Below, in pieces: positions 26,146-35,536 of a DNA stretch of 64,000 nucleotides. This stretch comes from Solibacillus sp040273735 (GTDB lineage: Bacteria > Bacillota > Bacilli > Bacillales_A > Planococcaceae), in the NCBI RefSeq assembly GCF_040273735.1, contig NZ_JBELZM010000012.1, positions 62,001 through 126,000 of the forward strand, read 5' to 3'. The position numbers and the translations under genes were made by a program. The notes under the pieces are model-generated. The model was not told the origin of the DNA, did not search any database, and worked only from the letters and a program-made list of their open reading frames with translations. The number at the start of each line of letters is the position of its first letter. Within the stretch, counting starts at the first letter, position 1.

Positions 26146-27888
26146 ATGTTTAATGTATTTGTGAAATTAAAATGGTTTTTAAAACTGTACCGTAAGCAAT
26201 ATACAATTGCGATTGTGCTCCTTATGCTGGCGAGCTTTATTGAAGTTTTGCCTCCATGGATTTTAGGGGAAGCCATTGATGACATGACAAATGGAGATAT
26301 GGATCAGATGCAGCTGCTGAAGTATGTAGGTTTCGTTATAGGCGCTGCCATCGTTAGCTATGCTTTAAACTTCATATGGCAATACCAGCTGTTTGGCGGT
26401 TCGATTGCACTGGACCGTATATTACGTAAAAAATTAATGCACCAATTTTTAAAAATGACTCCTACATTTTATGAAAAAAACCGTACCGGTGACTTAATGG
26501 CAAAAGCCACAAACGACTTGAATGCCGTAACATTGACTGCTGGCTTTGGTATTATGACACTCATTGACTCGACGGTCTATATGGCACTGATCATTTTAGC
26601 AATGGGCTTTTTTATTTCCTGGAAGCTGACATTTTTCGCGATGCTCCCAATTCCTGTCATGGCTCTAATCATTCAATATTTAGGGAAAATTGTTCATGAA
26701 CGTTATATGAAAGCACAGGATGCATTCGGGGAGATGAATGACAATGTGTTGGAATCTGTTGCTGGAACTCGCGTAATCCGCGCGTACGTTCAAGAAGGAA
26801 AAGATGAAGAACGATTCGCTGAAATGAGCGAAAATATTTTTGCAAAAAACATGCGTGTCGCTTATATTAACGGACTCTTTATGCCAATTACAAAAATCGG
26901 AACTGGCATTTGTTATGTAATCGCATTGGGCTATGGTGCTGTTCTTGTCTCAAATTCTGAGCTAACGGTCGGTCAGCTCGTTTCATTCAACGTATATTTA
27001 GGTCTGGCAATTTGGCCAATGTTTGCGATTGGCGAGCTGATCAATGTCATGCAGCAAGGGAGTGCTTCACTTGACCGTGTACAGGATACATTGGAATATG
27101 AAGCGGATGTTCAAAACCCTCCTTCACCAATGTCGCACCAAGTACCAAATTCTATCGGGTTTTCTGAATTTACATTCCAGTATCCTCTATCTCAGGTGAA
27201 AAACTTGCAGCAAATCTCACTGAACCTTAAAAAAGGGCAAACACTCGGTATTGTCGGGAAAACAGGTTCAGGAAAGACAACATTTATTCGTCAGCTGTTG
27301 CGTGAATATCCGTTAGGCAATGGTCAAATCGCCATTAATAATACGGACTTGGCACAAATGACAAAAGAACAAATATTGGACTGGATCGGCTATGTGCCAC
27401 AGGACCATGTACTATTCTCCCGTACAATTCGTGAAAACATTTTATTCGGGAAAGAAGATGCTACGAACAGTGAAATCGAAGAAGCGATTCGACTGGCAGA
27501 CTTTGAAAAAGATTTATCAAATTTACCGCTTGGCATTGAAACACTTGTCGGTGAAAAAGGAGTATCTTTATCTGGTGGTCAAAAACAGCGGGTATCAATT
27601 GCACGTGCACTGATTAAAGATCCGGAAATTCTAATTTTGGACGATTCTTTATCTGCTGTCGATGCTAAAACAGAATCAAAAATTATTGAAAATATACAAA
27701 TAGAGCGCGCTGGAAAAACGACGATCATTTCAACTCACCGCCTGTCAGGTATTCAACATGCGGATGAAATAATCGTGCTGGATGATGGTTATATCGTTGA
27801 ACGAGGTACACATGAAGAGCTTCTACGCTTAGGTGGTTGGTACAAAGAGCAATTTGACCGCCAGCAGCTTGAGGAGGTGGAGCAATGA
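26146..27888 (+). CDS. heterodimeric ABC exporter subunit, BmrC/YheI-like
   Basis: A 580-residue half-transporter: six TM helices in the first ~310 residues and a nucleotide-binding domain with Walker A GKTGSGKTT, signature LSGGQKQ and Walker B ILILDDSLSAVD. The catalytic Glu after Walker B is Asp, as in BmrC and other degenerate-site subunits, so it needs a partner; the partner follows at once. Length fits BmrC. These pumps export several drugs. AAGAAGG precedes the ATG. Expression is probably set by the leader at 25760-26145. Confidence 0.9.
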   Translation: MFNVFVKLKWFLKLYRKQYTIAIVLLMLASFIEVLPPWILGEAIDDMTNGDMDQMQLLKYVGFVIGAAIVSYALNFIWQYQLFGGSIALDRILRKKLMHQFLKMTPTFYEKNRTGDLMAKATNDLNAVTLTAGFGIMTLIDSTVYMALIILAMGFFISWKLTFFAMLPIPVMALIIQYLGKIVHERYMKAQDAFGEMNDNVLESVAGTRVIRAYVQEGKDEERFAEMSENIFAKNMRVAYINGLFMPITKIGTGICYVIALGYGAVLVSNSELTVGQLVSFNVYLGLAIWPMFAIGELINVMQQGSASLDRVQDTLEYEADVQNPPSPMSHQVPNSIGFSEFTFQYPLSQVKNLQQISLNLKKGQTLGIVGKTGSGKTTFIRQLLREYPLGNGQIAINNTDLAQMTKEQILDWIGYVPQDHVLFSRTIRENILFGKEDATNSEIEEAIRLADFEKDLSNLPLGIETLVGEKGVSLSGGQKQRVSIARALIKDPEILILDDSLSAVDAKTESKIIENIQIERAGKTTIISTHRLSGIQHADEIIVLDDGYIVERGTHEELLRLGGWYKEQFDRQQLEEVEQ

Positions 27889-29624
27889 GTACATCAAAAC
27901 GACTGTACCTGTATGCTTTAAAATTTAAAAAACCGATTTTAATCGGCTTAGCTTTATTAACAATTGCGGTCGCAACTGATATTGCAGGACCGTTCATCGC
28001 AAAATATATTATCGACCATTACATGGAACCAGGTAATCTGCAAGTAGAACCGATTGCGATACTGCTGTCGATTTTCTTCTTATTATCTGTGCTGACTGCT
28101 GTGTTCCGTTACTTAATGTTCATCTTTTTACAACGTGGTGCAAACTTCGTAATTCAGCAGTTACGGAAAGATGTATTCGGACATATTCAAAAGCTGCCAA
28201 TTGAATACTTCGATAACCTGCCAGCCGGGAAAGTTGTAGCCCGTGTCACAAATGATACAGAGGCAATCCGCAATCTGTATGTAACTGTACTTTCGCAATT
28301 TGCGAACAGCTTTATTACCATTGCAGGGGTATATATAGCTTTATTTATACTAAATTGGAAAATGGCACTGTTTGCTCTATTGCTTGTTCCGATTGTTTAT
28401 ACTTGGATGATTTTATATCGGAAATTCGCTTCCCAGTACAACCATATTATTCGAACAAAAATTGCGGACATTAACGCAATGATTAACGAATCGATTAATG
28501 GGATGACGATAATTCAGGCATTCCGCCGTGAAGAACAGATGAAGCAAGAGTTCGACGAGATGAATGATGAACATTACAAATACAACCGAAAGCTTCTATT
28601 GCTGGACTCCGCGACATCACATAACCTCGTAAATATTTTACGTCTTGGAATGTTTGCAGTTTTCGTTTATTACTTCGGCACCCAATCAATGACAATGCCA
28701 GAAGCAGTATCAGCCGGTACGCTGTATGCGTTTGTTGATTATATTACACGCCTGTTCAATCCGATTACAAACTTAGTCAACCAGTTCTCTCAGCTTGAAC
28801 GTTCACTTGTAGCAGGTTCACGTGTATTTGAACTGCTTGATCAGCAAGGGGAAGCTGTAAGTACAGAACGAATTGAACGTTATAAAGGAAATGTTGTGTT
28901 TGATCATGTCTCATTCGCCTATAAAAATGATGAATATGTATTAAAAAATATTCACTTTGAAGCAAAAGAAGGCGAAACAATCGCACTTGTCGGCCATACA
29001 GGCTCGGGGAAAAGTTCGATTATGAATTTACTGTTCCGCTTTTATGATCCGCAAAAAGGCCGTATTATCATTGACGGGAAAGATATTACGAAGCTTCCGC
29101 GCCAAGCGATTCGTGAGCATATGGGAATCGTATTGCAGGATCCGTATTTGTTCACCGGGACGATCGCTTCGAACGTTAGCCTCAATGATAAGCGAATTTC
29201 AAGAGAAACCGTTGAAAAAGCACTTGAAGCAGTCGGAGGCGAACGTGTCTTATCAAAATTTGAAAAAGGAATTGATGAGCCTGTAATCGAAAAAGGAAGT
29301 ACACTTTCTTCTGGTCAGCGCCAGTTAATTTCGTTTGCGCGTGCGCTTGCATTTGATCCGGCTATTCTTATTCTGGATGAGGCGACATCGAATATCGACT
29401 CAGAAACAGAGGAAATTATTCAACATGCAATGGATGTACTGAAAAAAGGTCGTACAACGTTTATTATCGCCCACCGACTTTCCACTATTAAAAATGCAGA
29501 TAAAATTTTAGTATTGGACCGTGGTGAGATTGTTGAACAAGGCAGCCATGATGAACTTGTCGCACTTGGCGGTAAATATGAACTTATGTATCGCCTGCAA
29601 TCCGGATCATTAACTTCTTCATAA
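27885..29624 (+). CDS. heterodimeric ABC exporter subunit, BmrD/YheH-like
   Basis: A 579-residue half-transporter with six TM helices and an NBD containing GHTGSGKSS, signature LSSGQRQ and a canonical Walker B with catalytic Glu, ILILDEATSNID. The start overlaps the stop of the first subunit by four bases (ATGA), giving translational coupling. Paired with its partner it makes one consensus ATP site (this Glu plus the partner's LSGGQ) and one degenerate site. B. subtilis BmrD is longer, with an extra extracellular part; that insertion is missing here. GAGGAGG lies in the end of the preceding gene. Confidence 0.9.
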   Translation: MSTSKRLYLYALKFKKPILIGLALLTIAVATDIAGPFIAKYIIDHYMEPGNLQVEPIAILLSIFFLLSVLTAVFRYLMFIFLQRGANFVIQQLRKDVFGHIQKLPIEYFDNLPAGKVVARVTNDTEAIRNLYVTVLSQFANSFITIAGVYIALFILNWKMALFALLLVPIVYTWMILYRKFASQYNHIIRTKIADINAMINESINGMTIIQAFRREEQMKQEFDEMNDEHYKYNRKLLLLDSATSHNLVNILRLGMFAVFVYYFGTQSMTMPEAVSAGTLYAFVDYITRLFNPITNLVNQFSQLERSLVAGSRVFELLDQQGEAVSTERIERYKGNVVFDHVSFAYKNDEYVLKNIHFEAKEGETIALVGHTGSGKSSIMNLLFRFYDPQKGRIIIDGKDITKLPRQAIREHMGIVLQDPYLFTGTIASNVSLNDKRISRETVEKALEAVGGERVLSKFEKGIDEPVIEKGSTLSSGQRQLISFARALAFDPAILILDEATSNIDSETEEIIQHAMDVLKKGRTTFIIAHRLSTIKNADKILVLDRGEIVEQGSHDELVALGGKYELMYRLQSGSLTSS

Positions 29625-29629
29625 AAAAG

Positions 29630-29668
29630 AAGCGTATAGCCCCCTTATTCGGGAGCTGTACGCTTTTT
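29630..29668. terminator. bidirectional terminator between the ABC operon and the MMPL gene
   Basis: AGCGTATAGCCCCC and GGGAGCTGTACGCT form a stem with A-run on one side and T-run on the other, serving both convergent genes. Confidence 0.85.
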
Positions 29669-29669
29669 G

Positions 29670-31871
29670 CTATTCTTTAAGCTTTTTATTTGGCCAGTAT
29701 GACCACTTACCAAATACAGTAATGAGGGCTGGAACGAGCAGTGGACGTACGACAAACGTATCAAGCAGTACCCCAACCGCTGTAACAATACCGAATTGTA
29801 CTAATAGCTGGATTGGTAATGACGCTAATACTAGGAATGTACCTGCTAAAATCAGACCCGCTGACGTAATAACTGCACCTGTTGAAGCAATACCATTTGA
29901 AATGGCCTCTTTATGCGCAATACCACGCTTGCGGTTTTTCCATATATCGGAAATCATGAAAATATTATAGTCGTTACCTAATGCGATAATAAATACGAAA
30001 CTATATAGCGGAATCGAACTTGCCATTGCTTCGTGTCCTAAACCGTAATGGATGATCAGCCAGCCTGCACCTAAAGCAGAGAAGAAGGAAATCACTACTG
30101 TTACCATTAATTGAATTGATGTAATTAGAGCACGTAAGTAAACTAATAATACGATAAAAATAATAATAATCATGACAGGCTGAATAATGTTTTCATCGCC
30201 CGACTGAACAACTTTTGTATCTAGTTGAGAGCTCGTTTCGCCCCCTATCCAGAATTGGCCATCTTCCAGATTGCTATCCGCAAGAATTCCCTTAACATCG
30301 TCCTTCATTTGCTCAACATCATCCATTGCTTCATTCGAATATGGATTTTTATCCAAATCGATTTCATAAAGTTGAATATTGTTATTTGTTTCACCTGTAC
30401 GCATTTCTTTCACTACACCGACATATGGAAGCCTTAACAGTTGTTCTGTAATGTCCAGATCAGTACCTTCACTGTCTACTAATAACTGAACCGGCGCCAA
30501 TTCACCTGGTGTAAAGTTTTCTTCAATGATTTTAAATCCTTCACGTGAAGGCATATCTTCAGGGAATGAAGATATTAAATCGTAATTATATTTAATATTT
30601 GTAGAAGCGAATGCTAAACCGATTAAGACTGCTCCTGCTACAATAATGACAAGCCATGGTTTAGAAGTAACAAACTCACCGACCGCTCTCATATAACGGT
30701 GATTAGGTTTACGTTGTTTATATGGTTTGTTTTTCTTTTCTGCATTTGCTTTTTCAGCTTCCTCCGTACGAGGAACAAACGGCCAAAATGCTGCACGGCC
30801 TAAAATACCTAGAACGGCAGGGAGCAATGTAACTACAGCAAATCCTGTAATTAATACACCAAAGCTAAACGGAACGGCAAAACGCTGGAATGCGCCGTAA
30901 TCCGCCAATGCCAATGTCGCTAAACCGATTACAACTGTTAGGCCACTCATTACGATTGCGCCTGTTGATTCACGAACAGCCGATGCCAATGCCGTAAATT
31001 TATTATCTTCAGTCAACAATATATCTCGATAGCGTGTAATTAAAAATAAACAATAGTCCGTACCTGCACCAAACAGTAAAACAATCATAATTGCTACCGC
31101 TTGCGCATCTTTATCGATCCATCCATTTTCAGCCATCGCGCCAAGTAAAGGACTTACAACTAAATATGCTATTCCTACTACTACTAAGGGGATAATCGCT
31201 AAAATTGGCGAACGATAAATTACTAATAAGATGACTAAAATGATAATTACAGTGGCAATCATTAGTTGTACGTCAGCTGCTTTAAAAAGATCTGTCGCAT
31301 CAATCGAGATACCAACTGGTCCAGAGAATCGGGCATGTAGTCCATCATCCTCTAAATTTGTATCATACGGATTTTCGCCAAATTGACTTTCTGTACGTTC
31401 TTTAATAATCGCTAAATTTTCTTTTAAAACATCTGAATTTTTCTCTGTTGAGAAGAAAACCGGTGTGACAAGTGCTGCACCGTTCTCGGAAAGTGACCCC
31501 ATCAATGCGCTAACGGGAAGTTCATGGAATGGCGGTATTGTTTCCTGCCCATCTAATGGTTCATCCGCCAGTTGTTTGTATAACCCTTGAATATTTGTCA
31601 AATCTTCTTCTGTAAGACCTGATTCGTTATACCAAGTAATTAATAGCGGTATACCACTATCAGACGAGAATTCTTCCTCCATAATATTTCCTGCTTGAAT
31701 TGATGTATAAGTATCAGGGATTTCATCACCCGCAAAGTTTTCAACACTATTAATTTGTGGGAAGATAAGTGCAAATAAAACTGCAAACATAATCCATAAA
31801 GCCAAAACGACCCAACGTGTTTTCTTACCGCCCATTACACTTCCCCATTTTTCCAATGGATGTTTAGACAT
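29670..31871 (-). CDS. MMPL/RND-family exporter
   Basis: A 733-residue membrane protein with two MMPL repeats. Conserved TM4/TM10 Asp-containing segments are FGAGTDYCLFLITRYRD and IALGNDYNIFMISDIWKNR, and two large outside loops follow TM1 and TM7. A basic linker (KANAEKKNKPYKQRKPNHRY) separates the halves. It would export a hydrophobic compound with proton exchange. Two starts compete: GTG 31874 is only four bases after AGGAGG, ATG 31871 seven bases; I prefer the ATG. It is divergent from the MerR-type regulator at 32048, which may control it. Confidence 0.87.
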   Translation of the reverse strand: MSKHPLEKWGSVMGGKKTRWVVLALWIMFAVLFALIFPQINSVENFAGDEIPDTYTSIQAGNIMEEEFSSDSGIPLLITWYNESGLTEEDLTNIQGLYKQLADEPLDGQETIPPFHELPVSALMGSLSENGAALVTPVFFSTEKNSDVLKENLAIIKERTESQFGENPYDTNLEDDGLHARFSGPVGISIDATDLFKAADVQLMIATVIIILVILLVIYRSPILAIIPLVVVGIAYLVVSPLLGAMAENGWIDKDAQAVAIMIVLLFGAGTDYCLFLITRYRDILLTEDNKFTALASAVRESTGAIVMSGLTVVIGLATLALADYGAFQRFAVPFSFGVLITGFAVVTLLPAVLGILGRAAFWPFVPRTEEAEKANAEKKNKPYKQRKPNHRYMRAVGEFVTSKPWLVIIVAGAVLIGLAFASTNIKYNYDLISSFPEDMPSREGFKIIEENFTPGELAPVQLLVDSEGTDLDITEQLLRLPYVGVVKEMRTGETNNNIQLYEIDLDKNPYSNEAMDDVEQMKDDVKGILADSNLEDGQFWIGGETSSQLDTKVVQSGDENIIQPVMIIIIFIVLLVYLRALITSIQLMVTVVISFFSALGAGWLIIHYGLGHEAMASSIPLYSFVFIIALGNDYNIFMISDIWKNRKRGIAHKEAISNGIASTGAVITSAGLILAGTFLVLASLPIQLLVQFGIVTAVGVLLDTFVVRPLLVPALITVFGKWSYWPNKKLKE

Positions 31872-31981
31872 CACATAGCCTCCTTCTTCTTTTCAACTTC
31901 CAAATATTACAAGTTAATCGTGCCATTTAATAATACCCTTATTCCAAGTTATACAAACATTGTACAATACACGAAAAACAT

Positions 31982-32010
31982 TTGACAAGTACTTTCTTTT
32001 TCGGTTGAAT
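31982..32010 (+). promoter_or_regulatory. probable promoter of the MerR/B12-type regulator
   Basis: TTGACA (31982-31987) and TTGAAT (32005-32010) with a 17-base spacer, about 40 bases before the start codon. Confidence 0.5.
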
Positions 32011-32047
32011 AGAGTTTAATAAGGATCTCTTTAGGAGGTGGTAAAAT

Positions 32048-32920
32048 ATGACTAAGAAAACTTATTCGATACAACAAGTATCTAACTTAACGAATCTTTC
32101 TAAACAACTGATCCGAAAATGGGAAGATCGCTACCAAATCATTCAACCTGATAGATTAGACAATGGCTACCGCGTATATTCAGAAGATGAAGTTCAAACG
32201 TTAATACAGCTGAAACAATATATCAATAGCGGTATGACGATCAAACAAGCGGTAGATCACTATATCAATAATAAAGATGTACCAGAAGCTGACCCTGTAT
32301 CGTTCTTCCACAAAGCACTAATTCAAGCTGGCACCGAAGCAAATGAGCACGAAATTTTGCATTTGCTTGAACAGGCTCACCATAAATTCGGTGTAGAGAA
32401 GCTGATTCGGGATATTGTCGTTCCCTTCCTTCATGAAGTCGGACAGCTTTGGTGCGAAAAAGCATGGGGTGAATACCAAGAAGCAATAAGCAGTCAAACA
32501 GTGCGTGACTTTTTAAGCCACCTTCGTCGACATTTTTATGTTTCGGACGATGCACCACTCGCATTAGGGAGCTGTCTACCTGGAGAGAGACATGAAATCC
32601 CAATGCAAATACTGCTTATCCAATGTATGCTACGGGGTTACCGCACACTAATGCTCGGTCCTTCACCGGCTCCAACAGCGATTCAATCTGCTATCGCTTT
32701 AAAGAAGCCAGCCATTGTACTGCTAACAGGATCTACCGAGATTGCTTACAATGAATTTGCCCAGTCCGTTTACACACTCGAAAAATTGGCACAAGTTCAC
32801 GAGCATATTTCTTTTTATATTGGTGGTGCAGGGACAGAACTTTTTTATGAACAGTTCCAATTAAAAGCATTAAAATTAGCAAGAACAATTGATGATATCC
32901 TTCCTCCTGCTAATCTCTAG
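32048..32920 (+). CDS. MerR-family regulator with cobalamin-binding-type C-terminus
   Basis: A 290-residue protein: MerR winged helix at residues 4-72 (YSIQQVSNLTNLSKQLIRKWEDR, GYRVYSEDEV), then a four-helix region and an alpha/beta domain as in CarH/LitR. The lower cobalt ligand motif may be preserved as GERHEIPMQ, while the W...EH element over the corrin ring is altered (WGEYQEAISS, with Ala where His is usual). It could bind a corrinoid in a changed way or another ligand. TAGGAGGTGG precedes the ATG. Adjacent and divergent to the MMPL exporter; a regulatory link is inferred only. Confidence 0.78.
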   Translation: MTKKTYSIQQVSNLTNLSKQLIRKWEDRYQIIQPDRLDNGYRVYSEDEVQTLIQLKQYINSGMTIKQAVDHYINNKDVPEADPVSFFHKALIQAGTEANEHEILHLLEQAHHKFGVEKLIRDIVVPFLHEVGQLWCEKAWGEYQEAISSQTVRDFLSHLRRHFYVSDDAPLALGSCLPGERHEIPMQILLIQCMLRGYRTLMLGPSPAPTAIQSAIALKKPAIVLLTGSTEIAYNEFAQSVYTLEKLAQVHEHISFYIGGAGTELFYEQFQLKALKLARTIDDILPPANL

Positions 32921-32938
32921 AAACGTTCAATACCGAGT

Positions 32939-32969
32939 TCGCTGTATTTCTATTTACAGCGAGCTTTTT
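32939..32969 (+). terminator. terminator after the MerR/B12-type gene
   Basis: TCGCTGTA and TACAGCGA flank an 8-base loop; GCTTTTTG follows. Confidence 0.85.
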
Positions 32970-32989
32970 GCTGATTATTTTTATGATGC

Positions 32990-33031
32990 AAAAAAAATTG
33001 ACCACTTTGCCTGATTTGCAAATTGGTCAAT
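32990..33031 (-). terminator. terminator after the 73-residue gene
   Basis: Minus strand ATTGACCA...TGGTCAAT with an inner TTTGC/GCAAA stem and eight T behind. Confidence 0.9.
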
Positions 33032-33065
33032 CTATGGATTGTATTAATAATTATTTATTTGAAGT

Positions 33066-33287
33066 TTACGCGTCTTTCGTTTCATCCGGCTGGTTTTTAC
33101 GCTCACTACCGGAAGTAGTTTTCGTGTTCGCACGATGTTTCTCATCTTTTACTTGGTCATTCAATTCTTCCATCGGAATTGGATCCACAAATTTCATTTC
33201 CTCATCTATATCGAAAATGCTTTCCTTTTCGGTATTCAATAAATCCGGATTGTCGAGCTTTTTATGCTTTATTTTATTGTCTTTCAT
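33066..33287 (-). CDS. small hydrophilic protein, unknown function
   Basis: A 73-residue, highly charged protein without hydrophobic segments, starting MKDNKIKHKKLDNPDLLNTE and ending in a Lys/Asp/Thr-rich tail. Composition suggests it is largely disordered. An AGGAGGC site is placed correctly before the ATG and a strong terminator follows, so it is a real transcription unit. I do not recognise a family. Confidence 0.6.
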   Translation of the reverse strand: MKDNKIKHKKLDNPDLLNTEKESIFDIDEEMKFVDPIPMEELNDQVKDEKHRANTKTTSGSERKNQPDETKDA

Positions 33288-33373
33288 TTATAAAAGCCTC
33301 CTTTTCGAATAGTCTTTTATCTATTACCCGAAAATAGAGATGGTTACACTTTTACTTTAAAGCAATAACCTTT

Positions 33374-33667
33374 TTATCTTTTAAAATCTACGTTTTTTTC
33401 GGCCATCGCATGTTTTAATATAGGCAATGAAGAAGGTCCAATCCCATGCAATAGTAAAATTTCCTTTTCCGTATATTCAGCAAGATGCTCCAACTCGGTG
33501 ATGCCGGCCTTTATCAATGCATTACGCGCAGGTGAGGATAAACGAGATAAGAATCCTTCTGACGGCTTACTCGCCTGCTCACATTTAGGGCAAGTTCCGC
33601 AATCTGTACTTTTATAATACCGGTGCCCCATTGGACAAATACGCAATGTCCGTTTCCTTTCCACCAT
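33374..33667 (-). CDS. small zinc-ribbon plus helix-hairpin-helix protein
   Basis: A 97-residue protein with an N-terminal zinc ribbon (CPMGH...CGTCPKC, residues 11-29) and a C-terminal domain like the alpha-CTD of RNA polymerase or a HhH DNA-binding fold (SSPARNALIKAGITELEHL, LLHGIGPSSLPILKHA). The arrangement suggests a nucleic-acid-binding protein; the role is unknown. A GGAGTTGATGTGA ribosome region precedes the start. No terminator is clear behind it. Confidence 0.65.
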   Translation of the reverse strand: MVERKRTLRICPMGHRYYKSTDCGTCPKCEQASKPSEGFLSRLSSPARNALIKAGITELEHLAEYTEKEILLLHGIGPSSLPILKHAMAEKNVDFKR

Positions 33668-33725
33668 TCACATCAACTCCTGTTTTAGTTAAAATCTTTA
33701 TCTAATCACCTTTATCCTACCTTTT

Positions 33726-33765
33726 AAAAAAATCCGTTGCACGATTTTACGTACAACGGATTTTA
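33726..33765 (-). terminator. terminator after ahpF
   Basis: Minus strand: ATCCGTTG pairs with CAACGGAT around a loop with ACGTAAAATCGT; TTTTTTTAAAA follows. Confidence 0.9.
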
Positions 33766-33768
33766 TAA

Positions 33769-35325
33769 TTATGCTTCTATAAATTCACGTGAATCAACAT
33801 TACGGATCATATAGTCAAATGCGCCTAAAGCAGCTGTTGCCCCAGAGCCCATTGAAATAACAATTTGCTTATACACTGTGTCTGTGCAATCGCCCGCAGC
33901 AAAGATTCCCGGAATATTAGTTGCACCGTGTTTATCTATAATAATTTCACCATGCGCATTCATTTCTACTGTCCCTTCAAGGAACTCTGTATTTGGCAAT
34001 AAACCAATTTGAACGAATACACCTTGTAATTCAACATGCTTTTCTTCACCTGTCGTAACGTCTTTATATGTTAAACCATTTACTTTATCAGTTCCAGTAA
34101 TTTCAGTAGTTAATGCATTTGTAATAACTGTAACGTTTTTTAGACTGCGAACGCGCTCTTGCAACACTTTATCCGCCTTCAACTCACTGTTACGTTGTAT
34201 TAACGTTACATGATTTACAATACCCGCTAAGTCGATAGCCGCTTCTACACCCGAGTTACCGCCACCGATTACTGCAACATCTTTCCCTTTGAAAATCGGG
34301 CCGTCGCAATGTGGACAATACGCAACGCCTTTGTTTTTAAATTTTTCCTCACCAGGTACCTCAAGTTGACGATAACGAGCCCCTGTAGAAAGGATAACTG
34401 TTTTACCTTTTAATACCGCGCCATTTTCTAACGTCACTTCAATTAGATCCTTTTTCTCGATTTTCGCTACACGCTGTGACTTCATCACATCGATATCATA
34501 GTCTAAAACATGCGCTTCTAGGCTTGAGACAAATGCAGGACCCTCTGTTGCCTTTGTTCCAATAATATTTTCAATTGATAACGTATCGTTAACCTGGCCA
34601 CCGAAGCGTTCAGCTACGATACCCGTACGAATCCCTTTACGTGCTGAATAAATAGCAGCCGCCGAACCTGCAGGACCACCACCTACTACCAATACATCAA
34701 AAACTTCTTTATCTGCAAATTCTGAGCCGTCCGATACTTCACCTAACTTCGTTAAAATATCTTCCAACTCCATACGACCGCCACCGAAGTTTTCGCCATT
34801 TAAATATACAGTAGGCACTGCCATAATGTCTCGGTCTTTAATTTCAGCCTGGAATGCCCCACCTTCAATCATCGTGTTCGAGATGTTCGGATTTAAAACC
34901 GTCATAATGTTTAATGCCTGCACAACATCCGGACAGTTGTGACAAGTTAGACTTACGTACGTTTCAAACTTCAACGGCTGCTTAATTGCTTGAATGCGTT
35001 TAACAACTGTTGCATCAATTTTCGGTGCACGACCTGAAACTTGTAAAAGCGCTAAAACTAATGATGTAAATTCATGACCAAGTGGTAAACCAGCAAATGT
35101 AATACCGGAGTCCCCTTCGCCTACTTTATTAATACTGAAACTCGGTGTACGTTCTAGTAAAGCGTGTTGTACCGTAATACGAGGCGACATCTTTTCCAAC
35201 TCTTCAACTAAATTGAGCATTTCTTGCGATGTTTTGTCGTCATTAACACTCACTTTAATTAATAAATCACCTTCCAGCATTGATAAATACTGCTGTAATT
35301 GTGCTTTAATCTGATTATCTAACAC
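33769..35325 (-). CDS. ahpF: alkyl hydroperoxide reductase subunit F
   Basis: A 518-residue flavoprotein that passes electrons from NADH to AhpC. The N-terminal domain has tandem thioredoxin folds with one active CxxC (TCHNC near residue 128), followed by the FAD domain (VVGGGPAGSAAAIYSARKG), the redox CPHC (near 343) and the NADH-binding GGGNSGVEAAIDLAG. Length fits AhpF (about 510). The start is GTG 35325 by homology to family N-termini (QIKAQLQQYLSMLEGD); no strong ribosome site is visible. It follows ahpC by about 210 bases with a hairpin between. Confidence 0.95.
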   Translation of the reverse strand: MLDNQIKAQLQQYLSMLEGDLLIKVSVNDDKTSQEMLNLVEELEKMSPRITVQHALLERTPSFSINKVGEGDSGITFAGLPLGHEFTSLVLALLQVSGRAPKIDATVVKRIQAIKQPLKFETYVSLTCHNCPDVVQALNIMTVLNPNISNTMIEGGAFQAEIKDRDIMAVPTVYLNGENFGGGRMELEDILTKLGEVSDGSEFADKEVFDVLVVGGGPAGSAAAIYSARKGIRTGIVAERFGGQVNDTLSIENIIGTKATEGPAFVSSLEAHVLDYDIDVMKSQRVAKIEKKDLIEVTLENGAVLKGKTVILSTGARYRQLEVPGEEKFKNKGVAYCPHCDGPIFKGKDVAVIGGGNSGVEAAIDLAGIVNHVTLIQRNSELKADKVLQERVRSLKNVTVITNALTTEITGTDKVNGLTYKDVTTGEEKHVELQGVFVQIGLLPNTEFLEGTVEMNAHGEIIIDKHGATNIPGIFAAGDCTDTVYKQIVISMGSGATAALGAFDYMIRNVDSREFIEA

Positions 35326-35464
35326 TGTACAAGCTGCTGTATGAATACCTCTTATCGATCTCTCCCGAAAAATAAGCGGCCATTCTCCCTCAAATACAGC
35401 TAGCCCTTCACCTCTTTCATATTAAATTCAGAAGATAGAGAGCTTACCTTTCTTTTATCTAGTT

Positions 35465-35510
35465 AAAAACAGAGCGACAAAACCAAGCCGTAACGGTTGT
35501 TTTTGTCGCT
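35465..35510 (-). terminator. intergenic terminator/attenuator between ahpC and ahpF
   Basis: Minus strand AGCGACAAAA(A)CAACCG pairs with CGGTTGGTTTTGTCGCT-like arm; CTGTTTTT follows. Partial read-through would give more AhpC than AhpF. Confidence 0.85.
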
Positions 35511-35536
35511 TACTTGTTTGTTATTTACTACTCAGA

